From contig NW_008705574.1 of the NCBI RefSeq assembly GCF_000186865.1, positions 395,744 through 448,487 of the forward strand: a stretch of 52,744 bases of DNA, in the 5' to 3' direction. Made by a program: the position numbers and the translations under genes. Shown here one piece after another: positions 21,240 to 31,042 of the stretch (position 1 is the first letter of the stretch; the number at the start of each line of letters is the position of its first letter). Origin of the DNA: Aureococcus anophagefferens. Taxonomy: Eukaryota; Sar; Pelagophyceae; Pelagomonadales; Pelagomonadaceae. Below the pieces are notes generated by a model that was not told where the DNA came from, searched no databases, and was given only the letters and a program-made list of their open reading frames with translations.

Positions 21240-21886
21240 ATGCCGTCGTCCCGGCGGCGCCTCGCGCGCGCGGCGACCCTGGCCACGGCCGTGTCCGCGG
21301 CCCCGGTGCTCGAGGGCTACGACATGGTGTCGTTCAAGCCCGGCGCCGGCGTCACGGGCGTCATGGGCAAGGCGTCCATCGCCTACAACCTCACGAGCCA
21401 GGACAACGGCGTCGACCGCTTCGTCTCCGAGTTCTGGTTCTCGAGCGAGGCGAACAAGGCGGCCTTCGTCGCCGACCCCTGGACCTACGCGCCGCGCTGG
21501 GGCGGCTTCTGAGGCTGGGTCTCATCCAGCGTCGAGCGACGAGAAGTGCTTTCGCCGCTGAAATCCGTCCTTTGTAGGGGATCGCCACGGAGACCGGCGG
21601 CGACTGGCCCTGGGCGAAGGAGTACCTGGGACCGCCGGGCAGCCCGGGCGAGCACACGCGCTTCGTCAACGGCACGGGCATCATCTCCAACAAGGACGCG
21701 GGGCCCGCCGAGTCCTTTTACGCCGACTTCGAGAAGAACCTCGAGGCCGCGGACAACCGCTGGAAGGGCTGGTACGGGTCGCTCCACGCGGGTCCCATGA
21801 ACACGCACTGCTTCAACGACTGCTTCATGACGACGTGCAACTGCGGCCAGGACCCCCAGCCCATGCCGCCAGCGGCGGCCCTCTAG
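21240..21886 (+). CDS. YHS-domain protein, candidate selenoprotein (TGA = Sec at residue 91)
   Basis: Exons 21240-21518 and 21578-21886 give 195 residues if the in-frame TGA at 21510-21512 is read as selenocysteine. A leader (MPSSRRRLARAATLATAVSAA) precedes a YHS domain: YDMVSFKPG, FVSEFWFSSEANKAAFVADP, then YAPRWGGF-Sec-GWGIA. YHS proteins typically have YGGYCAW here, so the TGA sits exactly at the conserved cysteine. Only with readthrough does a normal GT-AG intron (21519-21577) fall in phase 0 after GGF-U-GW and join to GIATETGGDWPWAKEYL. Ending at the TGA would leave 103 clean codons of conserved-looking sequence orphaned. The C-terminus is Cys-rich (HCFNDCFMTTCNCG). A SECIS-like hairpin follows 35 nt after the TAG stop. 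The biochemical role is unknown; a redox or metal function is inferred from Sec and Cys. Confidence 0.75.
21519..21577 (+). other. Short intron of the YHS selenoprotein gene
   Basis: 59 bp, GT-AG (GTCTCATCC...CCTTTGTAG), phase 0. It begins 6 nt after the TGA codon. It has no introner ends. Confidence 0.72.
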
Positions 21887-21921
21887 GCGACCACGATGAG
21901 GGCGGGGGGACGCGCGCGCCC

Positions 21922-21963
21922 ATGACGCGCGCGCGAGGTCGCCCCGGCCTCGCGCGCGCCGAC
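21922..21963 (+). promoter_or_regulatory. SECIS-like hairpin in 3' UTR
   Basis: ATGAC (21922-21926), then a perfect 12-bp stem GCGCGCGCGAGG (21927-21938) with CCTCGCGCGCGC (21948-21959), apical loop TCGCCCCGG, then CGAC (21960-21963). This is the eukaryotic SECIS plan: an ATGA/GA non-canonical quartet, an ~12-bp helix II, and an apical loop with CC in place of AA. G/C-rich flanks could form helix I across a C-rich internal loop. GC-rich background makes chance hairpins possible. Confidence 0.55.
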
Positions 21964-22139
21964 CCCGCGCCAGCGCGACCCCCCTCCGCTCGTTTGTACC
22001 TCGCCGCCACGTCACTCTTACCGGGCAGGGGGGGATTCAGCCCAGGGGCCCTAAGCTGATGGCACCATTGACTGCTATACAAATCCTTCATCCTCGCGAC
22101 GCTGAAACTGTCCTTGCAAAACGCGCTCTCCTTGTCATT

Positions 22140-25100
22140 ATGGCCGCGACGGCGGGCGCGGACGCGAGCGTGGTCGGCGAGGTGCACCTGAGCCCCCTGG
22201 CCCGCATGCGCCACGAGGAGTTCGAGCTGCGGCGGGACCTCGAGGCGGCCATCGCCTGCGGCGACGCGCCCCTCGTGAACCGCTTCGGCTACGAGCTGGG
22301 CCTCGCCCTGCACCGGCGGGCCGGGGCGCGCTGCGGCGACCGCCACGTCGTCCAGCGCGTCGCCGCGGCGCTGCTCGGCCGCGCCCGGGACGCGCCGGGC
22401 GTCGCCGTGGACCGGAGCCTCGTCGCGGTCGCGTGCTACCGCGCCTGGGCTGCGCTCGGGCCGCGGGGCCCGCTGTCGCTGCTGCACGCGTCCGACGCGT
22501 CCTGGGACGCGGCGGACGACGAGAGCATCCCGACGCTCGCCCTCATCGAGCGCGTGCGCGTCCAGCAGCTCGTGGGCAAGCACGCGGAGGCCGCCGCGAC
22601 GCTCGGCGTCGTCTTGGACCGCGAGGACCGGCCGGGCCACCACCGCCAGCTCAGCGTGCTGAGCGTGGCCATGCTCTACCAGCACGCCTTTGGCGAGTAC
22701 GCGCGGGCCGTGACGCTCTACTACCGCCTCGTCGTCGAGGACGCGTCGGAGGCCGCGGGCCGCCTCTTCGGCAAAAGCGACCTACTCTTCCTGCTGGCGC
22801 GGGCCTACGAGGCCTGGGGCCTCGCGGACGGCGCGAGCCCCGCGGGCCTCACGGCGGGCCGCACGGCGCGGAGCCTCTGGAAGAAGCTGGGCCGCGTGTC
22901 CGCGCCCGACGGCGACGCGGAGGCCTGGGCGCGGGACGCGCGGACGTGGCGCGACGTCGGCGACAAGTGCGCCTTCGCGGGGCTGGACCACCTCGCGGCG
23001 GATCTCTACGCCGAGGCGCTGCGGCGGGACCCGGGCCGGGCGACGCGGGCCCTCTGGTACCGCCTGGCCAAGGCCGAGCGGCTCCGGGGGCGGCCCGCGG
23101 CCGCGACGGCCGCGCTGCGGAGCGCGCTCGCGGTCCCGCGGCGCCGCGGGTCGCGGTCCGACGGCCAGCTCGCGGCCGTGCTCCGGGCCTGGGAAAGCGG
23201 CGACGGCGACGACCTCGCGGACATCCCCGTGGCCACGCTCCTCGCGCGGCTGCCCGCGGACGTTGGCGCGGAGACGGAGGCCGCGACGCGCGTCTCCGCG
23301 CGGAACTCGAACCTTCGACCCGACGTCGATGGGCGCGCATGCGACCGCTTCGACGCGAGGCTTTCTATTGTGCGTCGAGCACTCGACGAGAGCCATCGAT
23401 CCGTCCAAACATGAGCCGAATCGACGTCGATTTGAGCGAGAGAATTCCAAAGTTTGGTCGGGACGTCCCGGCTCACCGGTTGATGTCCGCGCAGGTGGAT
23501 CTCCGCGCGCGTGCGGCGCCTGCTCCACGACGTCGCCTTCGCCGCGCGCGCGCGGTCCGCGAACAACTCGCAGACCCAGTCCCTCGCCGGGTCGCTGGAC
23601 CGCGACGACGGCTCCGTGGCCACGGCGGGCAACTGTTTGCTGGTCCACGCGACGCCCGCGCCCGCGGCCGCGGGGCTCTTCCACGGGCACGAGCACCACT
23701 TCCTCGGCCGCGCGACGGCGGCGCACATCCTCGAGGACGCCGCCGCGGCGGCGGCGGCGACGCGCGCGGCGCCCGCGCCCGCGCACGCCGCTTTGGTCGA
23801 GATGGAGGCCGCCGCGGGGAAGGCGGCCGAGGCCGCGGCGCCCCTCGCGGCCGTCGTCGGCGCGGGCGCGAGCGCCGAGGAGGCAGCCCTCGTCGTCGAG
23901 GCCGTCGCCTGCGCGGGCGCGGGCGCCGTGGGCGGGCCCGGCGCCGCGCGGCCGTCGCCGGCGGAGCCCGAGGAGCAGGAGCCGCTCTGCGGCGGGGGAG
24001 CGGCCGTCGACGACGACGACGCGGACCTCGACGCGGCGGCCGCGAAGCTCCAGGCGCGCATCCGGGGGCGCCGGGAGCGCGGCGACGCCGCCGTCGCGCC
24101 CCCGCCGGCGCCGGCCGAGGACCCGGCCGCGCTCGGGCGGACGAGCGAGGTGCCCGCGGCGGCCGAGGAGGCGGACGAGGCGCCCGCGGACGACGCGGAC
24201 CCCGACGCGGCCGTGGCGAAGCTGCAAGCGCGCATGCGCGGCCGCCAGCAGCGCGCCGAGGCCCCGGAGGAGACGCAGGTGCCGATGAAATCGAAGCACC
24301 ACACGCGCGCCAAGTACGACGATTCCGAGGAGGAGGGGATCCCGCACTCGCCGGAGCCCGTCGCGCGGACGCGGGAGACCCTCGAGCCGGCGCCGGAGCC
24401 GGCGGACGACGCGGACCTCGACGCCGCCGCGGCCAAGCTCCAGGCGCGCACGCGCGGCCGCCAGCAGCGCGCGGACGCCGCCGAGGCCGCGGCCCCGGAG
24501 GAGGGGGAGGCCCTCGAGCCGGCGCCGGAGCCGGCGGACGACGCGGACCTCGACGCCGCCGCGGCCAAGCTCCAGGCGCGCACGCGCGGCCGCCAGCAGC
24601 GCGCGGACGCCGCCGAGGCCGCGGCCCCGGAGGAGGGGGAGGCCCTCGAGCCGGCGCCGGAGCCGGCGGACGACGCGGACCTCGACGCCGCCGCGGCCAA
24701 GCTCCAGGCGCGCACGCGCGGCCGCCAGCAGCGCGCGGACGCCGCCGAGGCCGCGGCCCCGGAGGAGGCGGCGCCGCCGGCCGCGGAGCCCCGCGCGCGC
24801 GCGGTCGCCGACGGCGACGGGCCCCTGCTTCTGGAGCCCTGCAAGCGCGCCGTCGTCGATGACGACGGGCTTCCGCCGGAGCCGCCGGCGCCGCTGCTGC
24901 CGCCGCCGTCGTCGCGGCGGCCGTCCGCGGAGGAGGAGGCGCCGTCGCCGTCGAAGCGGCCGCCGTCCTTCGAGCTCTGCGAGCTCTGCGAGGCGCCCGC
25001 GCCGGCCCCGGGCGAGGCCGCGCTCGCGTCCGTCGCCGCGCGGCTCGAGGCCGCGGAGGCGGCGCTCGCGCAGAAGACGCGCGACCACCGGCAGTGCTGC

Positions 25101-26866
25101 CCAGGGCAGGACAAGAGAGCGAAATTCCCAACTTCAAAGGCTCCTTTCTCGGCCGTTTTCTACTCGTTTCGGCTGACCTTTGGACGAGCGATCATCTCTC
25201 GGAACGGTCTTGAAGCGTGGATGTGTTTTTTGTAACGCGCGCGCGCGGAACACTCACGTTGAAGCGACGTTGAATCACTCTTGTGCTGCCCAGGTGCTGC
25301 CAGGAGCGCGCCGCGGCCGTCGAGGCGTCGAAGCACGCGGAGGCGCGCCACGCCTTGCTCGAGGAGTTCCACATGACGCTGAGCGGCCGCTACGAGGCTT
25401 TAGCGCGGTCCCACGAGGCCCTGGCGTCGGCCAAGGACCGCAAGATCCGCGCGAGCTCCGCGGCCGTCGCGGCCGTCGCCGCGGACCGCGCCGCGCGCGC
25501 GGAGCGCGAGAAGGTGGCGCTGCGCCGCGACAAGGAGACGGCGGAGCACGACCTCGCGGAGGCGCGCGCGGCGCACGCGCAGCAGGAGAGCGCGCTCGCG
25601 GCGACGGAGGCGCTCCGCCGGGAGCACGCGGAGGGCGAGCGCGACGAGGCGCGCCGGGAGCGCGACTTCTGGAGGCAGCGCGCCGAGGAGATCGACCGGC
25701 GCCTCGACGGCGCCGTGCGCGAGCGGGACAAGGCCATCGTGGCGCTCGACGTCGGCGACCGGGCCCGCGCGCGCGACCGCGACGACGCGCGCGGCGAGCG
25801 GCGGGCCGCGGACGAGCGCGCGCCCGTGTGGAATTCAAATCTTCAACCCGACTTCAATGTGCGCGTACGCGACAGTTTCGACGCAAGCTCTTCGGTCGTG
25901 CTTCGAGCACTCGACGAGAGCAATCGATTCGTCCAAAAATCAGCCGAATCGACTTCGACGTGACCGAGCTCGAGAATTCCGAAGTTTGGTCAGGACCACC
26001 CAAACCAGCGGTTGAATTCGGCACAGGCGCGCGCGGGCCGACCGCGCGGCCTTCGACCGCGAGCTCGAGGCCAAGGACGCCGAGCTCCGGCTGAAGATCC
26101 GGGAGCTGAGCCGCGTCTACCTGGAGCTGCTGGACGCCAAGGACGCGCTCGAGGCCGCCGCGGGCGGCGCGGCGGACGTGCCCGAGGCCGAGGCGCCGCC
26201 CAGGGCAGGACAAGAGAGCGAAATTCCCAACTTCAAAGGCTCATATCCCGGCCGTTTTCCACTCGTTTTGGCTAATTCTTGGACGAGCGATCATCTCTCG
26301 GAACGGTCTCGAAGCGTGGATGTTTTTTTCGGAACGCGCGCGCGCGGAACACTCACGTTGAAGCGACGTTGAATCACCCTTGTCCTGCCCAGGCGCCGCC
26401 GGGCCCGCCCGCGGACGACGCGGTGCGCGAGGACGCGGCGGAGGCGCCGCCGCAGGTCGCGAAGCGGCTCGCGGCGCTCGAGCGCGAGCGCGACCAGCTC
26501 GTCCGCACGAACCTGAAGACCGCGGCGGCGCTCGACGCCGCGAACGCGGCGTCCGCGGCGATGGTCCGCGTCATCGAGTACGTGTCCATGCTCAAGAAGC
26601 GGCGCTCCAAGGCCTACAGCTCGTCCTTCGCGGCCTACAACGTCTACGGCGCGCCGCCCCAGAAGCTGCCGAACGTCCAGACGTCGCCGAACCGGCCCAC
26701 GGAGAGCAGCCTCCGCATGTCGCGCCACGGCAGGTTCGTCCGGCCCGTCGCGCCCGTGGGGCTCAAGAACGACCCCATGCTCTCCGCGTCCGCGCCCTGC
26801 GTCGTCTCGCCCCTCGCGAAGCGCGTCAAGGCGAGCCCGAAGGCCGCGGCCCGCGCCGTCGGCTAG
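22140..26866 (+). CDS. TPR / IQ-motif / coiled-coil protein with four introners
   Basis: Five exons (22140-23287, 23495-25093, 25294-25815, 26027-26192, 26393-26866) give 1302 residues, every junction in phase. Exon 1 has TPR-like helical pairs (DHLAADLYAEALRRDPG, RLRGRPAAATAALRSAL). Exon 2 has at least five IQ calmodulin-binding motifs of the form AKLQARxRGRQQR, three of them inside identical 44-residue repeats. Exons 3-5 are coiled coil (REKVALRRDKETAEHDLAEA, KRLAALERERDQLVRTN) ending in a basic Ser/Pro-rich tail. A calmodulin-regulated cytoskeletal or ciliary scaffold is inferred. The frame is open from an ATG at 22059, but the GC-rich, protein-like composition begins at 22140, so I chose that start. 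The introners alternate B, A, B, A. Confidence 0.8.
23296..23494 (-). mobile_element. Introner B1 (family B), intron 1 of the TPR/IQ gene
   Basis: 199-bp element, core opposite to the host. The most diverged family B copy: ends are CCGCGCGG and GTCCGCGCAG, and flanks GCGCGTCT / GTGGATCT share only five of eight bases. The intron 23288-23494 (GC-AG) is the only one that keeps frame (..ATWISARVRRLL..). Confidence 0.8.
24381..24770 (+). repeat. Coding tandem repeat, 132-bp unit, three copies
   Basis: Units start at 24381, 24513 and 24645 and are almost identical; the last is cut near 24770. Each encodes 44 residues with an acidic EPAPEPADDADLD stretch and one IQ motif. Two older, diverged IQ units precede them (about 24020 and 24200). 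Near identity indicates recent expansion. Confidence 0.93.
25102..25293 (+). mobile_element. Introner A5 (family A), intron 2 of the TPR/IQ gene
   Basis: 192-bp element in host orientation. Perfect duplication GTGCTGCC at 25094-25101 and 25294-25301. The intron is 25094-25293 (200 bp, GT-AG), joining ..DHRQCCQERAAAV... Confidence 0.94.
25824..26026 (-). mobile_element. Introner B2 (family B), intron 3 of the TPR/IQ gene
   Basis: 203-bp element, core opposite to the host. Perfect duplication GCGCGCGC at 25816-25823 and 26027-26034. The intron is 25816-26026 (211 bp, GC-AG). Ends are CCGTGTGGAATTC and GAATTCGGCACAG. Confidence 0.9.
26201..26392 (+). mobile_element. Introner A6 (family A), intron 4 of the TPR/IQ gene
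   Basis: 192-bp element in host orientation. Perfect duplication GCGCCGCC at 26193-26200 and 26393-26400. The intron is 26193-26392 (200 bp, GC-AG), joining ..PEAEAPPGPPADD... Confidence 0.93.
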
Positions 26867-26958
26867 CGGTTCTCGTAAGGCGCCTTCAAGTTCGCATCGT
26901 ATTTACACAGTACTCAAGGCGCCGTCGCGCGGCGTACGCGCGCGACGGGCCCGGGCGC

Positions 26959-29214
26959 TCACGCCGCCGCGAACGTGAGCGCGACGTCTCCGCGGTCCTG
27001 GAGCCCGTTGAGGACGAGGGGCGCGGTGACCGCGTAGGCGCCGTCCGCGTCGACGGCCGCGGCGACGTCCGCGAGCGATAGGGACGCGGCGCCGGCGGGC
27101 CGGTCGTCGGTCGAGAACGCGACGTGGACCACCGCGCCGGGCGCGACGGCCGCGTCGAAGGCCAGGGGCTCGCGGCCGCGGCGGAACGCGGCGCTGCCGC
27201 CGCCCGGCGCGAGCACGGCGACGCTCTCGCCGCCCGCGCGGTCGACGGCCGCGAGCGCGAAGCGGCGGAGCGTCGCGGCGCGGCGCGGCGGCGGCGCGAG
27301 CGACAGCACCGCGGCGACGGGCTTGTGGTCGCTCGACGCGACGGCCGGGCGGGCGTCGAAGGTCTCCACCGTCGCCGTGCCCTTGAGCGCCGCGCTCTCG
27401 TGCACGAGGACGCGGTCGCACCACGACGGCGCGCGCTTCGCGTTGTAGGTCCCGCCGCCCTTGGCGACCTTGAAGGTCGGCGCGAAGGCCGGCGGCGGCG
27501 CGGCCCAGCCGACGAAGACGCGCTTCGCCGCCATCTCGACGCTGAGCTCGTCGTCCGCGGGCCGGAACGTCGCCGCGGTTCGCTTCGCCGCGGGCGACGC
27601 GGTCGGGGACCGGAGCGCGTCCGTGGACCCGCGCAGGACGCGGTAGTTCAGATCGCCGACGAACATGGCGTAGTCGACCTGGGCGCTGACGTCGAGCTTC
27701 GACGAGTAGGCGCCGCCGAGCTTGGACCGGCACCCGCCGAGGATCTCGGCGACGTCCGCGTCGCGGCGGAGCGCCTTGCCCTCGTGCGCGGCGAGGTGGG
27801 CGTTGAAGAAGGCCAGCGTCGTCGCGCCCTTGCCGTTGAGGGCAAAGGCGCAGACCATGCCCCCCTTGTTGTGGTAGACGTGGCCGAGGCCCGTGTTCTC
27901 GCCCGCGCCGCGCTTGCATGAGACGCCGCCCGCGAGCGCCCGGCGGCAGAGCACGACGAGGCGCATCTCGCCGCGGCGGCCGTCGGCGACGACCTCGTGG
28001 CCCGGCAGGAGCTCGGCGAGGCGCTTGGCGACGTCGCGGCGGACGCCGACGGCGTCCCCCGTCGTCGGCGACGGCGGCAGGTCCCACGAGTCCGCCGGCC
28101 CGTCGCCCCGCGGCTCCTCGCGGCCGGAGCCTTCGTCCTCGACCGTCGCGTCGCTCTCGTCGCCGTCGTCGTCGAACGGCTTCTCCTGCGGCTTCGCGTG
28201 CTTCTGGAAGAGCCCGCCGAACGTCGATTCCTGCAGCCCGGCGGCGACGACGTCCCAGTCCTCGCGCGCGTCCGGCAGGAGCTTGTCCAGCGGGTCGAGG
28301 GGCGCGTTGCCGCAGTTGGCGCTCAGCAGGCAGATCGACAGCGGCCGCGCGTTTCCCCCGCGCGTCGCGGAGACGCGCACCGCGGCGCCCTTTGGGAACC
28401 CCTTGGCGCTGTGGCCGAGCGGATCGAGGGGCACCCAGACCGCGGACCCGTCCCGCGGCAGCGCGCCGACGGCGAAGAGGCACTGCCCCAGGGCGTCGTC
28501 CTTCGAGTAGCGGTCCTTGTCGTAGAGGCGGAGCCGCGCCGCCGGCCCGCGCGCGAGCAGATGCTCGAGGTCCCGGGGGTCGCCGGCCCCGGGGGCCAGC
28601 CCCGCGGGCGCGTCGAAGTCGACGGCGTGGTCCCAGGTCGGCTGCAGCGTCTTCCAGGCGACGGCCGTGCGCCCGACCTCGTCGAAGCCCGAGCCGCCCT
28701 TGCCCGGCCCGCCCTCGTCCTCCACTTCGACGACCGCGAACGGGTCCGACGTCCCGCCCGCGTCCGCCGCCGGCAGGTGCCTCGCGCCGTGGACCGTGAG
28801 CGTCCAGGCCGCGTCCGGCCCCGCCGCGGCGGGGCGGAAGGCGGCGGCGCAGAAGAGGTCGCCCTTGGCGTTCTTGCAGTCGGCGGTCTTCGCCACGGGC
28901 CGCCACGCGAACGGCGCGGCCCCGGACCGCGGCACGGCGAATTTCACGGCGCCCATGGACTCGTCGTCCGTGACGAGGTCGCGGTCAACGATCCGCAGCT
29001 CGACGTTCGCGTCGCCGTTCCCGGGGACCCAGGCCTGGAACGCCTCGCCCCACTCGGGATCGAGGTTCTTCGGCGCGACGGCCGTTTTTCCGACGACGGT
29101 CCCGTCGACGACGACGACGACGTAGGGGTCCGACCGGCGGCGGCTCGCCAGGAGGCTCCAGTCCTTGGCGACGAGAGAGCGGGCTCTCACGACGTGCACG
29201 CGGAGCGTGGACAT
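26959..29214 (-). CDS. C2-domain inositol polyphosphate 5-phosphatase
   Basis: Single-exon, 751 residues. It removes the 5-phosphate from phosphoinositides or inositol phosphates at membranes. Two N-terminal C2 domains (MSTLRVHVVRARSLVAKDW...SDPYVVVVVDG; WTLTVHGARHLPAADAGG...SDPFAVVEV) would bind lipid. The catalytic domain starts near LSICLLSANCGNAPLDPLD and has HNKGGMVC, GDLNYR (520-525), SWCDRVL (W598) and SSDHKPV (D629), the standard 5-phosphatase blocks. An acidic insertion (about 350-375) splits the catalytic domain. A C2-like C-terminal region (VAPGAVVHVAFSTDDRPAG) follows. It is divergent from the ABHD17-like gene. Confidence 0.93.
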   Translation of the reverse strand: MSTLRVHVVRARSLVAKDWSLLASRRRSDPYVVVVVDGTVVGKTAVAPKNLDPEWGEAFQAWVPGNGDANVELRIVDRDLVTDDESMGAVKFAVPRSGAAPFAWRPVAKTADCKNAKGDLFCAAAFRPAAAGPDAAWTLTVHGARHLPAADAGGTSDPFAVVEVEDEGGPGKGGSGFDEVGRTAVAWKTLQPTWDHAVDFDAPAGLAPGAGDPRDLEHLLARGPAARLRLYDKDRYSKDDALGQCLFAVGALPRDGSAVWVPLDPLGHSAKGFPKGAAVRVSATRGGNARPLSICLLSANCGNAPLDPLDKLLPDAREDWDVVAAGLQESTFGGLFQKHAKPQEKPFDDDGDESDATVEDEGSGREEPRGDGPADSWDLPPSPTTGDAVGVRRDVAKRLAELLPGHEVVADGRRGEMRLVVLCRRALAGGVSCKRGAGENTGLGHVYHNKGGMVCAFALNGKGATTLAFFNAHLAAHEGKALRRDADVAEILGGCRSKLGGAYSSKLDVSAQVDYAMFVGDLNYRVLRGSTDALRSPTASPAAKRTAATFRPADDELSVEMAAKRVFVGWAAPPPAFAPTFKVAKGGGTYNAKRAPSWCDRVLVHESAALKGTATVETFDARPAVASSDHKPVAAVLSLAPPPRRAATLRRFALAAVDRAGGESVAVLAPGGGSAAFRRGREPLAFDAAVAPGAVVHVAFSTDDRPAGAASLSLADVAAAVDADGAYAVTAPLVLNGLQDRGDVALTFAAA

Positions 29215-29557
29215 AACGTCGGCGGTTTTGCGGTTTTCGGGGTGGCGTCGATGCGAGCGGCGTGGTGATGGCCGCGACGGTCTTGCGGGCGCGGGGGGTG
29301 CACTTCGGGGGACCGGGCCGTCGACGCGCGACGACGCCTCGTGCCGGCAACAGTGGCGACGCTTGTGAGAGCGCTTGCGTCGGGCTTGCGAGCTCGCGAG
29401 GACGGCCGCGGGACGACGCTCTCACCACAGCCAGTGGCAGCGGCTTGGCGGGCGCCGTCGAGCCGGGCCGGCGCCGGACGAGACCGCGTCGCCGGCGCCG
29501 GAGGACCGCCCCGCCTGGTCGGCGCCGCGCGCGCACCTCGTCGGTCACGACTCGACG
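29215..29557. other. Intergenic, 343 bp, divergent promoter region
   Basis: Between the 5-phosphatase (minus) and the ABHD17-like gene (plus). The frame of the latter is open back to about 29375, but that part is Arg-rich and looks like shadow. I see no clear motif. Confidence 0.45.
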
Positions 29558-30878
29558 ATGGCCGTCCAGGACGCGTCGATCAACGCCGAGGACCTCGAGA
29601 CGTCCATGCACGTGCTCGGGAACGCGCACGCGCCCGTGGGCCCCGGCGAGCACCACGACGGCGGCGCGCGCGAGTACGTGGACCAGCCCTGCTGCACGAA
29701 CTGCCTCATCTCGACGGCGCTCGCGGTCATTTTGTGCCGGAAGCGGTGCGACCCCGGCCGCGTCGTCTCCGAGTTCGCGTTCTTCCCGCCGGACCCGCCG
29801 ACCTACGCGCTGGGCAAGGGCGACGGCGACGCGCCGCCGACGGTCGCGCAGCCCGGCGTGAGCTCGCTGCGCTTCAACTACCGCGAGCTCGACGGCGACC
29901 CGCACTTCGCGCGGTTTCGGACCCTCGACGGCGCGCACGGCCGGCCGTCGTGCCGGCTGCTCTTCACGCGGCGCAAGCAGCGCATCCCCTGCTTCTTCTT
30001 CGAGCGGCCGGGCGCGTCGCTCTGCGTGCTCTACTTGCACGCGAACGCGACGGACTGCGGCGCGATGCTCCCGACCGTGTGGAAACCAAATCTTCAACCC
30101 GACTTCAATGTGCGCGTAGTCGAATGTTTTGACACGAGCATTTCCGCTGTGCTTCGAGAACTCGATGGGAGCAATCGATTCATCCAAAAATCAGCCGAAT
30201 CGACGTCGATTTGACCGAGCTAGAGAATTTCAAAGTTTGGTCGGGACGTCCCAGCTCACTGGTTGATTTGCACACAGGCTGCCGACGTACTCCGCGTTCG
30301 GCCGGCGGCTCCGGGTCCACGTGCTCGCCGTGGAGTACAACGGCTACGGCGGCGCCGACGGGTCGGCGACGGTGCGCGACGTCGAGGCCGACGCGGCCGC
30401 GGGCTACGACGAGGCCCTGCGCCTCGGCTTCGCGCCCGACCGCGTCGTGCTCTACGGCCAGTCCGTGGGCTCCGGGCCGGCCTGCTGGCTCGCGTCGCGC
30501 AAGCCCGTCGCCGGCGTCGTGCTCCACAGCCCCATCGCGTCGGGCATCCGCGCGCTCGCGGGCGGCGGCGCGTGCAGCCCCGTCCACGTCTACGCGTGCC
30601 TCGACCCCTTCAACAACCTGCGCGAGGTCGCGAAGATCGACGCGCCCGTCTTCGTCATCCACGGCACGGCCGACGAGGAGATCCCCTGCGCCCACGGCCG
30701 CATGCTCGCGGACAGGGCGAAGATCTCCCACGCGCCCTACTGGGTCGAGGGCGCGGGCCACAACAACCTCCTCGAAATCGCCCACGAGGACTACTTCCTC
30801 CGCCTCGCCGACTTCCTCGCGACGATCCCCCAGGACGACCCGCCGGGGCCGCCGCGACCCGAGACGATGAGCGCGTAA
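29558..30878 (+). CDS. ABHD17-type alpha/beta hydrolase (protein depalmitoylase-like)
   Basis: Exons 29558-30066 and 30278-30878, joined across introner B3, give 369 residues. ABHD17 enzymes remove palmitate from membrane proteins. The family signature is clear: a Cys cluster for lipidation (C45, C46, C49, C60, C64), then VSEFAFFPPDPPTYAL, LYLHANATDCG, VLAVEYNGYGG, nucleophile elbow GQSVGSG (S232), HGTADEE (D302) and EGAGHNN (H331). Removing one duplication copy plus the element gives GAMLPTYSAFG, the same spacing as in ABHD17 proteins. The alternative internal GT donor would add four residues there. ATG 29558 (MAVQDASINAEDL) was chosen because upstream codons are low in complexity. Confidence 0.9.
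30075..30277 (-). mobile_element. Introner B3 (family B) in the ABHD17-like gene
   Basis: 203-bp element, core opposite to the host. Duplication GCTCCCGA (30067-30074) / GCTGCCGA (30278-30285), one difference. The intron is 30067-30277 (211 bp, GC-AG). Ends are CCGTGTGGAAACC and TTGCACACAG. Confidence 0.92.
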
Positions 30879-31042
30879 CTCGGGGTGCAACCTAGCGGCA
30901 ACTTTGGTTCAATTTTGACTCGTCGACAGGGCCTTGCTCGACACCTTGCTCGTCGCCGTGCTCGGGCCCGCCGGCCGCTGCGCGCGCGCGCCCACCGACC
31001 GCGACCGCGCCGCTCGCCGCGCTTACGCCGCGCCAACGAGCC

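Noticed and set aside
21240..21512. YHS protein as a 90-residue gene ending at TGA, or a pseudogene
   Set aside because: A GT-AG intron in correct phase, conserved sequence after the TGA, the Cys column and a SECIS-like hairpin favour selenocysteine. An intron starting at the TGA would need a TG donor.
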